Shown here piece after piece: positions 11,070 through 21,984 of a stretch of DNA of 64,000 nucleotides. Position 1 is the stretch's first letter; every line of letters begins with the position of its first letter. The stretch lies in contig BCIX01000006.1 in assembly GCA_001600095.1 (NCBI GenBank), forward strand, positions 186,001 through 250,000, given 5' to 3'. This DNA is from Bullera alba. Lineage: Eukaryota; Basidiomycota; Tremellomycetes; Tremellales; Bulleraceae. The notes beneath the pieces are model-generated. The model searched no databases and was not told where the DNA came from. It saw nothing but the letters and a program-made list of their open reading frames with translations. The translations under genes were made by a program, and so were the position numbers.

Positions 11070-11680
11070 TGTGAAGGCGAGTCTTCTATGGCGGTCCCCC
11101 GTCTGAACTAGAGCTACTAGGGCAGACGTTGACGCTTGTTGACGTTGGCGTCCGGCATGCGTGGGACTGCGTATCCCCTTTCATCTCAACTCCTGCTGGC
11201 ATCGGCTGGCGCCGACACCTGCCGACCCTTCTCCTCGCCTCTTCTCTCTTCCTCTTGGACGCAGGGTGACTCACTAAGTCAGTCCTGCTAGCTCAACGTC
11301 AGTCGGGGGCCGAGGGCGAAACCCCCGGAGGAGGTCCTAGGGATCAGGTGATTCAGGAGCTGCTTCAGGATGAGTCATGCTAGTCAGGATGGCTCTCGAC
11401 ATTTTCAGCAGAGGATGTCGAACGTAGCGAACGGTACAACGGGTATATTACGAAAACGACGGCAGGCGCCCGGCAGCCTCGGCCCGCGGGAAGAAGATTA
11501 TCAGGCTCAGAGACCAGGGACTGCCACGTGGGCGGTCGAATGTTGTTTCAGGCTCATTAGGTGGAGGTCGCGTTTCAGACGTGGTTCGCGGTTTCGCTTG
11601 CACTTCCGACAACCATGTTAAGTGTGAACATTGCCTTGCACTGATTCTGCCTGGGGGCGTGATCATACTCTCACAGCACT

Positions 11681-14356
11681 ATGTGGGACTCGGATTATCA
11701 GGATCTATTGGCTCAGTCTCATCGGTACCTCGCCTGGCTGTCGACTCTCACCCTCGGACAGATCTTCACGGCGGTTTACAACCCGCCTACCAAGCTCAAC
11801 TTGACGTTGCTCGTCATTGCCATTTGCTTCAAAGTGCCAGAATGGGCATACAGGCTATCACAATGGCGACTGAGTAGGAGGGCGCAGAGGTTTGAGTGGC
11901 CTAAGCCGGAGGTGAGTGCTGCAGTGTCGACAGACTTTGGTTCGAGTGAGGAAGGAAGGAAGAGATGGGTTATAGATGCCGAAGCAGTGTCGCCTCCAAG
12001 TAGAGCGTATCGATGAGGCGTACTACCTTCATGTGACAAGCTGACCACGGGTATAGCAAGCCAATCCCCAGTGGTCCAGCAGAGTGATTGAGAACCCAGC
12101 CCTTTCCTCACACGAGCAGGATGTCTCGCTTCTACCCCAGTCCGCCGAGGAAGGCTCGGCCGTCAAGTACATCACTTCCTATGACCCGTCCACCGGTGTG
12201 AGTAGCTGTTTACTCCTATATTTCAAGACTTACCCAAGCAGTACCACATCGAGACGATCCCTCTGCTGTCGGCAGAGGCAGTATCCCTGCAAATCGAGAA
12301 AGCGCACCAGCTCAAGCCATACTGGCAAAACACCTCCTTCGCAACCAGGACGTCCCTGATACGGAGTTTGAAACAATGGGTGCTGGATGACATGGATGGT
12401 ATCGTCAGAGTGGCGTGCAGGGATACAGGCAAGACAAGTGGGTGCTGCTTAGCTGTGGTGCTTTTAGTGGTCAGACAGCTGATTGATCCCAGGAGTCGAC
12501 GCTGTATTTGGCGAAATACTAGTGACGCTAGCTAAGATGGACTGGTCAGCTATCCTGTCTACGACGAGGCTAGGCCTGAAAGCTGAATCATCTCAGGCTG
12601 ATCAAGCACGGGGAAAAGGCTCTTCAACCGGAGACGAGACCAAACAACCTGTTGACAATCCACAAAGTCTCCAAGGTGAGCTCTATCCCTGACCGCGTAA
12701 GGCCAGGAGGCTGATCTGATTTTCTAGGTACACTACAAGCCTCTGGGTCTAGCACTGGCTCTCGTCTCCTGGAACTACTCGTTCCACAACTTGATCTCGC
12801 CCATCCTCGCCGCACTGTTCTCTGGGAACACGGTTGTTGTGAAGTGTTCCGAGCAAGTAGCTTGGTCTTCGCGGTGGTATATTGGCGGAATCAAGCAGTG
12901 TCTCAAGGCAATGGGACTAAACGAGGATGTGGTTCAGCTCGTCGTTTGCTTACCAGACGTCGCGGAGACGATCACGAGGAACCCGCATGTCAATCACGTC
13001 ACGTGTGAGCATTCCAGCTGCCACGAGAAATCAAGGTGAGGGCACAGCTGATACTGTCGCAGTCATCGGTAGTGAGCCTGTGGGCAAATTGGTGAGCTAG
13101 TCCCACTGGTGATGATCCTGCAGATAGCTCAATCGGATCATAGGTCGCCGCAGCCGCTGCCGAAATCATGGTCCCAACTTGCATAGAGCTCGGAGGCAAG
13201 GATCCCGCTTTCCTCCTTCCTGACGTCAGACTGGAGACCTGGGTCAGGCACCTCATGAGGGGTACTTAGTGAGTCGAGCTACGTATCCCACACCGATTTA
13301 CAGCTGACTATCTAATCTGCAGTCAATCTGTAAGTAGAAATCTCGTCTTGGCGTGTGAGCGAACGCATACTGACTTTTCTGCAGTCCGGCCAAAATTGCA
13401 TTGGAATCGAGCTCGTATTGGTTCCTCGACACCTTCAATCCCGCCTCATCTCACTCATCCTCCCGCGCGTCAAGGCTCTCCGGCCTGGAGTTGACGTCGG
13501 GTCTTTGATCTCATCACAGCCCATCGCCAAATTGGAATCCATCATTGCCGAGGCTGAGGGGTCAGGAGCCAAATTGCTCTGCGGGGGACGGCGGCATCAG
13601 CACCCAGCCTTCCCACAGGCTAGTTATTTCCAGCCAACACTTCTAACCGACGTCACTTTCGACATGGCCGTTGCGCAAAATGAGCTGTTTGCCCCGGTCA
13701 TGAGTATAATACCGTACGATTCGGTCGATGAGGTGATTCAGCACTTGAACAACAGCAGATTCGGCCTCGGCGCCGGGGTCTACGGCGAGAACAAGGCAGA
13801 GTGCGAGCGTGTAGCTCAGGCGCTGGAATGTGGAATGGTCTCAATGAACGAGTGAGCTAGTAATTTTTGTCTCATGGATGAAATCAAGCTGACGTTCGAG
13901 CAGCTTTGTAGGTGTGAAAAAGAAGAAGACTGAGACCTCGCTCACTTTGCTAGGGCGTGTTCTATCTCAACCAAGCACTGCCGTTCGGAGGCGCCAAAGC
14001 CAGCGGTCATGGGCGATTCGGTGAGCTGATAAGCTCGTTTACGTGTGCGAGCCAGCTGACCGACCTGACTTAGCCGGTCCAGAGGGCTTGAGAGGGTTAT
14101 GCTACCCCAAGTCAGTAGTCCACGACAGGTTCTTCAGCTGGATCCGGACAAGTATCCCCCCAGTCGTCGGTGAGTCCAGTGACGGGGGTTTGGTGTGGTT
14201 GGAGAACGGATCTGACTCATAGTAGACTTCCCATTGCCCAACCCCGAGGTGTCGTGGCAGTTCTTGACGGGCCTGACGGGTTTTGCACACGGCACAAGTC
14301 TGGTGCAGAGGGCGAAAGGTCTTTGGGGCTTATTGTCATCTCTGGTCAAGGCGTAA
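11681..14356 (+). CDS. MSC7: Membrane-anchored aldehyde dehydrogenase, MSC7 family
   Basis: NAD(P)-dependent aldehyde dehydrogenase of the fungal Msc7 type. About ten exons. The N-terminus has a membrane segment (LNLTLLVIAICFKVPEWAY, about residues 38-56) followed by a basic stretch. The catalytic domain is recognisable in order: WQNTSFATRTSLIRSL, VHYKPLGLALALVSWNYSFH (the Asn-containing NAD site), FSGNTVVVKCSEQ, FIGSEPVGKLV, the general-base Glu in CIELGGKDPAF, and the catalytic Cys in SSGQNCIGIE. The ending LPFGGAKASGHGRF then FAGPEGLRGLCYPKSVV is typical. All catalytic residues are present, so it should be active. Physiological substrate of Msc7 is not established; ER location is inferred from the anchor and from yeast Msc7. 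Confidence 0.85.
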
Positions 14357-14562
14357 AAGCAATTATGCATCAACATATATTTCAAGTAAAGACGATGCTA
14401 CTGCGCGTCGTTGGGAGTCGTGAAGCGCTGTCCAAGCGGCTACATCGTCAAATGGTGTTGATCGCTACCTCGAAGAGATCCAATCGGTCGTCCTGGCTCG
14501 TGGTGTCGTTACGGTGACGTTTTGTCATGATGCGAGTCGCGCACTGCAGTCCGATTGACGTT

Positions 14563-16880
14563 CTAATCTTCGACCTGCTTGACGTGGGGTGGCGTTGTCC
14601 ACTGCGACACCTTGGCGTCGAGATCTTGGAGGTTTCGCGAGTCGAAGATATCCTCGTCGGTGGCTGGAGCGGAGTTGACAGTCGTTGGCGTTTCTGAAGA
14701 AGTCGAGCCGAGTGTTTGGTGCAGGCGCTTGATGAGGCGGTAGGACTGTTCCGCGGTCTGCAATACGATCCGTCAGCCCATACATCGATGAGCCTGTGTG
14801 GAATGCGCACCTTGAGGAACGCCTCGGGGAGTTGTGTTTCCTCTCGCGGTACAACCTCGCTCGGCTTGATTCCAGTTCTTTCTGCCACGTCTCGCTCTCC
14901 GGCATTGAGATGGACAGACTCGTCGTCGGGACCCGGCTCGACGAGGCTGATATCACCCTCCGCGTCCTCAGTGCTGAGGTCCTGAACTTGTCCCTCTATC
15001 GAGGTCCGATCGCCAGGCACCTTTGGCGTAATGTCCACCAAGGACATGTTGTCCGCCAGCCCGCTCACGACGCCTCTTAACCGCTCGATCTCCTCGCGCA
15101 GAGAGCCGATCTCCATCCGGACGTTGGGCACCGTCTCCGCTCCTGAACCATGATATGCGCCGTGTCCGTAGCGGCCCATCACCGCGCCATCCGCTTCGTC
15201 GTGCTCGGAGTGGTATTGTCTTGACTGATCAAAAGATCCAGTCATTGGCGTGGGCAGTCCCGTCGCTGGAATAGCGGAGCTGGTCGAAGTGGTCAGAGAG
15301 GGGTCGAAGAAATCGGGGAATAGGGCGGATAGCTGATTACGAACGTAGGACATCCAGACTTCGTCCTGGTCTTGATCGGTGAGCGAGTGGGCGAGGCTGG
15401 AGATGTTCACTGCTTCCTGATCGCCTTCCTGGTCATCGTCGCCGTCTTCGAAACTGCGGTAGACAATCCTATCTCCATCTGCGGTGTGATGATCGCTTGG
15501 CCTTTCGTGCGGTACGGGTGAGGGGGGAGAGCGAATCGTCGGTGGTTCAGGATGCTGAGATACCCCCGCATCTTCACTATCCGAGCTGTGGTCGGCAGCT
15601 TCGCTTTGGTCTCCGTGGCCAACATCACCATCACCCTCGTCGTCCGCTTCGTTGCCCTGATCGGGGGTAGGGCACGCTGGTATGTTGGCCGCGAGCAGGG
15701 TAAGGACGTCCGCATGATCGTCATTGGCTTCGACATGATCCTCTAGTCTTGTCTCGAGGTTTCGTCCAATTGTCTGGGATATTTGGTTCTCGACGACAGC
15801 TCCAATGTCGTCTCCGGCGCGAGCTCTTCCTCCTCCTTCGCCACCACCCCCTCCTCCGTCTCCACCTCCTCGACTTCCTCCCTGTGCCGTCATAGCATTC
15901 GATCCCCCTGGCCCCTCATTCCCCCTCGCCTCGGCTTCGTCGCTCGAGGTGTCGCTCACCAAGGGCGGCACGTCCTTCAAAAACGTACCCGCTGCAGGTC
16001 GTCCGACCTGCTGGTCCGACTCGGTATCCGACAGACCGGTCTTGAAGGCGTATCGCATAGCCGAGCTGATCCTCCTTCCTCCAATGACCAAAGGCGCCGC
16101 GGATGAGACTCGACGAGGGGTTGGTTGTCGACTACTCGGCACTCCTCTTCCCAAGCCTTCCAGCCCTCTCGCTCCTCTCGCTGTGTTGACCGGTCTAGCT
16201 GTCCCCAGTCCCAGTGAAGAGCCACTACCGGGAGGTACTGAAGCTGCTGGTTTGGCATGTCTACCAAGGGGTCCAGCCTCAGATTTGGTTCCCGGTGGCC
16301 TCGGAGACGGATCGGTCGGAACTGGGGATAAGGGCTGTAATGGTGATACCTCGGCATCGGTAAATGAGCGGTGAAGTGAGGGAGGACCGCTTGGATGCGC
16401 CCTTGGCTCGGTGTTGGATACCGAGACCAATGTTGATTTCCAGCCGACCGGTCGTCGAGGAGTGAGAGAGGGTTTGGCACGGGCCGGCGTCGGCAATGGG
16501 AATGGGGGTAGTGCTGATGGCAGGGAGCGTATTTGAGGCTGTTCTGTTGCGACCACTGGGATAGGGCTTGGTGATGAGGCAGGAACGACCGACGAGGGCG
16601 ATAAGGATCTGGCGAGTGAATCAGACTGGGCGAGAGGCGTTAATGGAGGTGAAAGAGGGAGCGGGACCGTTGTTGCCGACGTAGGGAGATCGGCTTCCCG
16701 TTCTCCTCCTGATTGTTCTGGAGTAGCGACTACCGAGGCGAGCGACACAGACTCGCTAGCATTATCGACCTCCGACCCCTGCTTCTTTGACTCCTCCATA
16801 GTGCTGTCCTTGATCTTGGCTGCGTCTGGCTGTTGAGTCCCTCCATCATTCTTCTCGGGTCCGGAGGCAGAGTCTGCCAT
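14563..16880 (-). CDS. Disordered Ser/Pro-rich protein of unknown function
   Basis: Two exons joined by a 53-nt intron (14758-14810) give about 754 residues from ATG 16880. Most of the chain is low-complexity Ser/Pro/Ala/Glu (LPLSPPLTPLAQSD, SSVVPASSPSPIPV), with a Gly tract (GGDGGGGGGEGGG) and long acidic parts (EADDEGDGDVGHGD). Ordered-looking pieces are SSAMRYAFKTGLSDTESD in the middle, a short coiled coil (MEIGSLREEIERLRGVVSG), and a C-terminal helix after the intron (TAEQSYRLIKRLHQTL). I recognise no domain. Without the intron the frame would end in an unrelated basic tail. It may be a scaffold or nuclear protein, but nothing here proves that. Confidence 0.75.
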
Positions 16881-17068
16881 GGCGAAGAGGCAACTCGGTG
16901 TCGGTAGTGTAACGCTTCACCGTCAGATTCTAAGCGTCAGTGTCCATCATCGTGATCGTGGAATGTCGTGGAGTCCGTCATCATCGTTGCGGTCGCCGTC
17001 GCGTCCTTTGAGGGGTGTCAACAGTGTGCCTGGTAGAAAGGTCCTTTCAACGCCGTCTCAAAGTTTGT

Positions 17069-17113
<45 letters not shown>

Positions 17114-17607
17114 ATCGAGGTCGCCGGGGTCACAGCCTGTCTGGCTCCGTCTTGCATACTGCTCGAGATGATAAGACGACTCCATTCCCATCTTCACCTT
17201 TGTTACTGCACTGCAGACCAGATATGGCGGCTGCTACGCCCGCGATACCTCGTAACCTCCCCAGCCTTTCAGGCTGTTTCAATTCGAGTGGCATCTCGGC
17301 TCCCTTCTCACGAGTACTGATCATGTCGAGGCTGCCAATTGAGGCTCGACCATTGGTTGAGCTTGGCACTGGTCGTATGGTTGAGCACGTCGAGTGGAGT
17401 CAAGAGAGGAGTTGTGGCCAAGACACTGCTGAGAGTAAGTGACGATTCAATCGGATCTTCGGTTGGATAAACTGAATCTCATTAACCACCGGGACCTCTG
17501 ACGTCGGACATCGGACAGGATGTTGTGATTCTCGAGCCAAACCTTTACACTATGTATTCATCTGCACTTGAAGCTTGACATTGTAGCCTCGCCCACATCA
17601 CCTCAAC
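16881..17607. other. Divergent intergenic region with TG microsatellite
   Basis: 727 bp between two divergent starts. It holds a pure (TG)20 run at 17071-17110. Otherwise I see no gene. Confidence 0.6.
17071..17110. repeat. (TG)20 microsatellite
   Basis: Twenty uninterrupted TG dinucleotides about 190 bp upstream of the disordered-protein gene and 500 bp upstream of the GNAT gene. Alternating purine-pyrimidine DNA of this kind can adopt Z-form and is length-variable between strains. Confidence 0.95.
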
Positions 17608-18687
17608 ATGGTCTACGCTACAAGGCTCGACAAGCCGACTTGTGAGTCAAACCCGAGCGACCTGTAGCCTGAGCGACTGATCTCTGGGGCAGCCGAGCAG
17701 ATTGACCGGGTCGTAGAGATCCTCTTCGAAGCATTCCACGATGGTGCGTATGTAGCCAGTGGGCGGTACTGTGGTCCCTCGATGATCACTGGTCATGCCC
17801 TACTGACGCTGCGCGCCAGACGACATCATCCTCGGATTATCGGGCTACAGCGATGAAGCGTTCCGGGCGGAGCTGTACTGGCAGATCGACCCCCAGAACA
17901 CTACCTACGAGACTTGGGTAGCAGTGGACGATGACGAGGTCACCACGGCGGGCGAGAGCGGGAGTGGGGGCTCAGCTTCGGGGACGGTACGGGGCAAGAT
18001 CGTCGGAGCGGGACTCGTAGTTCCCCCCGGCAAGGCCTATGCAACGAGGTGAGCAAGCAAATCATCACGCGGTGTAACTCGACTCTGAGATCCCCAGGCC
18101 CCAGCGGATAGACGACCTAGTCGATCCAGACGTCCTCGAGTGGCAGAAGACAAAGGTGAGCTTGAATTCCTTGGACATTCGCCTAGACTGGCCAGAGCAG
18201 CGACGCTGACTCCATCAGTTCTTCCACCAGGTCCAAGCCCTAGACACGGCTGCGTTCGGCCCAGAAGGAGTCAAGCCATATCGCCATCTGATGCTACTGG
18301 GCATTTCATCCTCGTGTCGGGGTAAAGGCGCCGGAACGGTCTTGGTCAAGCGGTTGATCGAGGAGGCCGCCAGTGAGGGCGTCAAGTTGAGTCTCAACTG
18401 CGAGGATATGCGAGTGGTGAGTGCGAGTATCCCTGTGATGTGATTGTGCGGTGAGGTGTCTTGGTAGTGCTCAAGACACTGGAAGTCTGGGGGCCTATCA
18501 CTCTTGGTTCGGAGAGAGGGATTGAGGAGAGGGGATATGGGTCATTGCCCGGTGGATTCGCGCTGACGAGTGACGACGCCAGGCGGAGCTGTACAAACGC
18601 CTAGGTTTTGTGGTCACAGCGGATTCGACATTCGCATTGAGGCACAAGGACAAGTACGCAACGGGCATGGTCAACGAGTGTAAATAG
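17608..18687 (+). CDS. GNAT-family N-acetyltransferase
   Basis: Acetyl-CoA-dependent acetyltransferase of unknown substrate. Six or so exons; start ATG 17608 (MVYATRLDKPT). Order: SEQIDRVVEILFEAFHDD (helix 1), LGLSGYSDEAFRAELYWQI, an acidic Gly/Ser insert, GKIVGAGLVVPPGKAY (central strand), LMLLGISSSCRGKGAGTVLV with the acetyl-CoA loop RGKGAG, and VAELYKRLGFVVTADSTF near the end. This layout is common in fungal GNAT genes of secondary metabolism and detoxification. The final codons (MVNECK and stop) are in the first copy of a 46-bp tandem duplication, so a second copy of the C-terminus and stop sits just downstream. Confidence 0.82.
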
Positions 18688-18747
18688 GAAGGCTGTCCCG
18701 CACGCAACGGGCATGGTCAACGAGTGTAAATAGGAAGGCTGTCCCGC
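18656..18747 (+). repeat. 46-bp perfect tandem duplication across the GNAT stop codon
   Basis: Copies at 18656-18701 and 18702-18747 are identical. The unit covers the last ten sense codons, the TAG stop and 14 nt of 3' UTR. Identity suggests a recent event. Confidence 0.97.
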
Positions 18748-19020
18748 CCAGCCGCTTATAAGTAAAAGGACAGTCGAGATGCTAGGACCAGCACATCGAA
18801 GAGCGTTACCACTCCCAATAGTCCTCTCTCGGATGGGGCCTAGGGGTAAAGGTCTCCACGCTTAGTCCTAAACTTACATGCCATACTGCATGAAGATCGT
18901 ATCGCTCGTTACTCTGTCGTCAATGGGTTGTCGTGATGGTCGTGAATACCTGACCGTGCCAGAATGACCTGCACTGCGGGTTTCTCTCTTCTCTCTATCC
19001 TCACCTGATCCGCTCTTGGC
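18688..19020. other. Convergent intergenic region
   Basis: 333 bp between the GNAT and AIM6-like stop codons. The first 60 bp are the second copy of the tandem duplication. The rest shows no gene. Confidence 0.6.
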
Positions 19021-20669
19021 CTATCCCCTTCCCCAGGCATCGAGCCAATCGGCCGCTTCGACCAGCTCGTCCGCGTTGACCCATACTGCCCCAGACTCGC
19101 GAATGACCTCCCACATGCGTCTTCTTATCCAAGTGGGCTTATGGGCATACCCCCACCACCTGCTACTCATTCCCAAATCCCTCGCTTGGTTCGAATATCC
19201 TCTCAAACGATCCACCATCGAGCTCCATGGCGGTAGGGCGAGTGCGAGGTGGTACAAGGGGGGCAACTTGCCCGACGCCATGGGAGCGACGGTTGAGTCC
19301 CAGTTGAAGGTGGCTTTGGGTCCGAATGCCGAGCTGGGAATCGTGACGGGTGCGCGGAGGGCCTTGATGGGAGCGTCGTAGAAGATGAATCGGGGGGATT
19401 GGTGGTAGACCCCTTCGAGTGGGGTGTCTCCGGTGCCGATAATGGTGATTGGGCCTCGGGTCCAGGTGGAATTTGTGGTGTGGTATTGGGTCAAGTAGCC
19501 TCGATGCAATAGTGATTGAAGTGCCGAAACGACATATGGCCACATGGTCGCCCCGTCGCTCTTCTTGAAGGAGTGTCAGTATTGGGTATGTGGGGAGAGG
19601 GGTGGTCTAAAGACTTACAAAGTCGATGACTAGCTGGACCTCGGCATCCGGATCATCTTTGTATAGGCCTATTAGGCTGGTATTGGAAGCACGATCGGCG
19701 TTGTTCTCGTCGAGTGTTTTGAGGATCGGATCGAGGTACAGATGTTTTAGAGTCTGATGGCTGACGTCTTCGATTTTGTGTCCCGTCAAGAGAGTCATGC
19801 CAGATGACGAGCTGTCATCCACCCCCGCACTGACACTCTTTCCGCCTGGTCCCAGCCACACATCCACCTCGATGCTCCCACACCCCACGCTCATAGCCAG
19901 AGTCTACGGGTTGTCAGTTTTGAGTCGACTATACACTAGAGCGACTGACCAGGGCATCCTTCCCGTGCATCTCGTCATTATGACTATGTATCCACCTCCG
20001 CGGTATGGAATCTGCCCAACCCATCAGCTTGATGACCAGGTTGGAGAAGCGATACTCACTGGAGGCGTTGCTGGCACCGAACCCTCCGTCCAGGTCCCAA
20101 ACCCCTCTTTCCCGCCTCATGGCCTCGCGCTCCCATAGACTCTGAATCGTCCAAGCGTATAATAGCACGAATATCGATATCGCTGTTCCTAGCATGACAC
20201 AGAGCCAGAGAGCCTCGTTGGCACGGCAGAGGGGATGACGCCGGGTGGTCGAAAAGAAACACCGCCGTCGCCGATAACGACTTTGAGATGGGTGATACTG
20301 GTCGGAGTTGGATTGCTGTTCAAGTAAAGGGGTTCCTGGACCAAGATCCTGGTCATTGTGGCCCTTCTCAAGAGCTTCCTGGTAGATCCAGTCGGTGTTT
20401 ACAGCGTCTCTTTCGGTGGACGATCGACTGAGCCGCCGCGAGGATCGATCTACACTCCCTGTCTTCGCTGCGACGTCTGTATCCAGACTCCACCTCGACC
20501 ACCTGTCCGGTTCGGGCGAGGAATGAACAGTAGGGGAGGCATGACGAGCATGTTGTATTTGTTCGGTTGGACGTATAGTGTCGAGAGGAGGAAGCGACGT
20601 CGCCTGGGTAATTGCCGAATCGGCATTACGATTCGCTTCCCTCGATTCCGGCCCTGTCATTTCAACCAT
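19021..20669 (-). CDS. AIM6: AIM6-like PLC-type phosphodiesterase-fold membrane protein
   Basis: Fungal protein related to yeast Altered Inheritance of Mitochondria 6, which has a phosphatidylinositol phospholipase C-like barrel. ATG 20669 (MVEMTGPES) is the first true start in this frame. Residues 1-150 are a hydrophilic, probably cytosolic region ending in a basic patch (RYRRRRCFF). One membrane anchor follows (LWLCVMLGTAISIFVLLYAW), making a type II protein. The barrel starts with IHSHNDEMHGKDAL, continues with MSVGCGSIEVDVWL and LLTGHKIEDV, and includes TLKHLYLDPIL, VQLVIDF and GPITIIGTG. The HSHND and EVDVWL motifs are the expected active-site strands (His-Asn-Asp and Glu-Asp). Biochemical activity of AIM6 proteins is not established. 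Confidence 0.8.
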
Positions 20670-21984
20670 TTCTCCTGTTGACACCTATCTTCCCTTCTCT
20701 TCAAAGTGCCAAGGGTATGCAGTAGTAGTGACTTTGCTTGAGTATAGTAGCAGCTGCTTTCTACATCGACAGGGAGTGAATGTCCTCAAAACAGATGGTG
20801 AGGTTGCGGATCGTGTGTGTCCTGTCCAAGGCGATCAAACGTGTGTGATTTCCACGTTGTTCGTGGTGTCCGCAGGGTGACCTGGTGACTTGTGTCTGCC
20901 GAGTACTTCGATGAGGCGGAAGGAATCCGTGTGCAGCTATGACTTTGGCGACCTCTCGACAAGGCTCAAGAGCGTCTTCGTTCTGAGGGAGTCGTCGAGC
21001 GTTCACCGTGAAGCCCGATAGCCGAGGGGTTGGTGAAAGGATTGACCAGGACGACAAGGATCCACAATTTCCCACGCGAACTTGCTGCTCGAAGGCGATG
21101 ACGGTCTGTCTGTTGCGCAGAGTGAATAGCAATGCCTCATGACAGATCTCCAAGTCCTGGACTGTTGGGATCCCTTGCCCTTCATTGTCTACTCGACTAC
21201 ATTGAGCAGCAGACCCCGCAGATCCCAGGCGTCCTGAGGAAAACGCTTCCGTTCTCGTCTCAAAGTCTCAACACAGTCAGGCTGTGCTCTGCTTTCCTTT
21301 CCTTCCAGCCCTCTGCTCAGTCCCGCGCCTCTGGTCGCCCAGCCTGGCTCGCTCACCACTTGGGAACCTGTTTGGAACGCTGACAGCTCTCAATTGTCAC
21401 CCGGATCTTTTTCCAGCACCAAAGCACTAACTTCCGGGTCGCCGTGCCTGAACGTGCCTGGCCCTGAAAGATCGACGGCCAGATCTGGCCCTCCAGGGCC
21501 CTTCCCGGCCCGTAAATGCCGGTAACTTAGGCAGCGGAAAGAGGCGGAAAGCCAATCTGAGCTGGGTGCTGCGAGGATCTGACTGTGATATCCTCCAGTC
21601 TCGGCTCTTCTCGATCCATGCGGTACTGGCACAGCAGCACCGTCGACACTCATCGTATCCGTGCCATATCCAGTCCGGTTCGACTCCTTCCGCCTGCCAT
21701 GAGCCATCCAATCGAGCGAGATCCTCAGATCTCAGAGAGTCAGACTATTGTGAGCTTTCTTGGGGTCGCTTATGAGACGCGTGACTCTAAGCTCTAAACA
21801 GGGCTGCACAAGGCTGTACTCGTACTGTACAGCAGTGTACACTAGTGTACAGCTTGCCCAGATTAGCCCCGCAGCACAAATCAACATTCAATTGGGCCGC
21901 AGCACTCGTACTATCATAATTGCTGGGCGCTGGTTGCTGGTCTGGCGGTCGGGATGTCCGCAAGTGCACATTCATGCTCAAATC
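20670..21984. other. 1.3-kb intergenic region
   Basis: It lies upstream of the AIM6-like gene and downstream of the first family gene. It contains a cluster of TGTAC motifs including a 16-nt palindrome (21836-21851). Open frames here are short with no recognisable content. A weak spliced frame from 21699 was considered and rejected. Confidence 0.55.
21836..21851. repeat. 16-nt palindrome TGTACACTAGTGTACA
   Basis: A perfect inverted repeat. Two further TGTAC words lie just upstream, giving four in about 40 bp. It is 135 bp beyond the stop codon of the minus-strand gene at 21985. It could act as DNA operator, or as an RNA element in that gene's 3' UTR. Confidence 0.6.

Larger units (their letters stand above)
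10440..11680. other. 1.24-kb divergent intergenic region
   Basis: It lies between the starts of the PAP2-like and MSC7-like genes. It contains an 18-nt palindrome with two GACGTC cores (10790-10807) and a short run of GTAGGCAG-like repeats (11041-11069). No frame here shows a plausible protein. It is longer than most intergenic gaps in the window and may hold long leaders or a non-coding transcript. Confidence 0.55.

Noticed and set aside
10860..11370. Possible transposon remnant in the long PAP2/MSC7 promoter region
   Set aside because: Short direct repeats are present, but there are no terminal inverted repeats, target-site duplication or transposase fragments.
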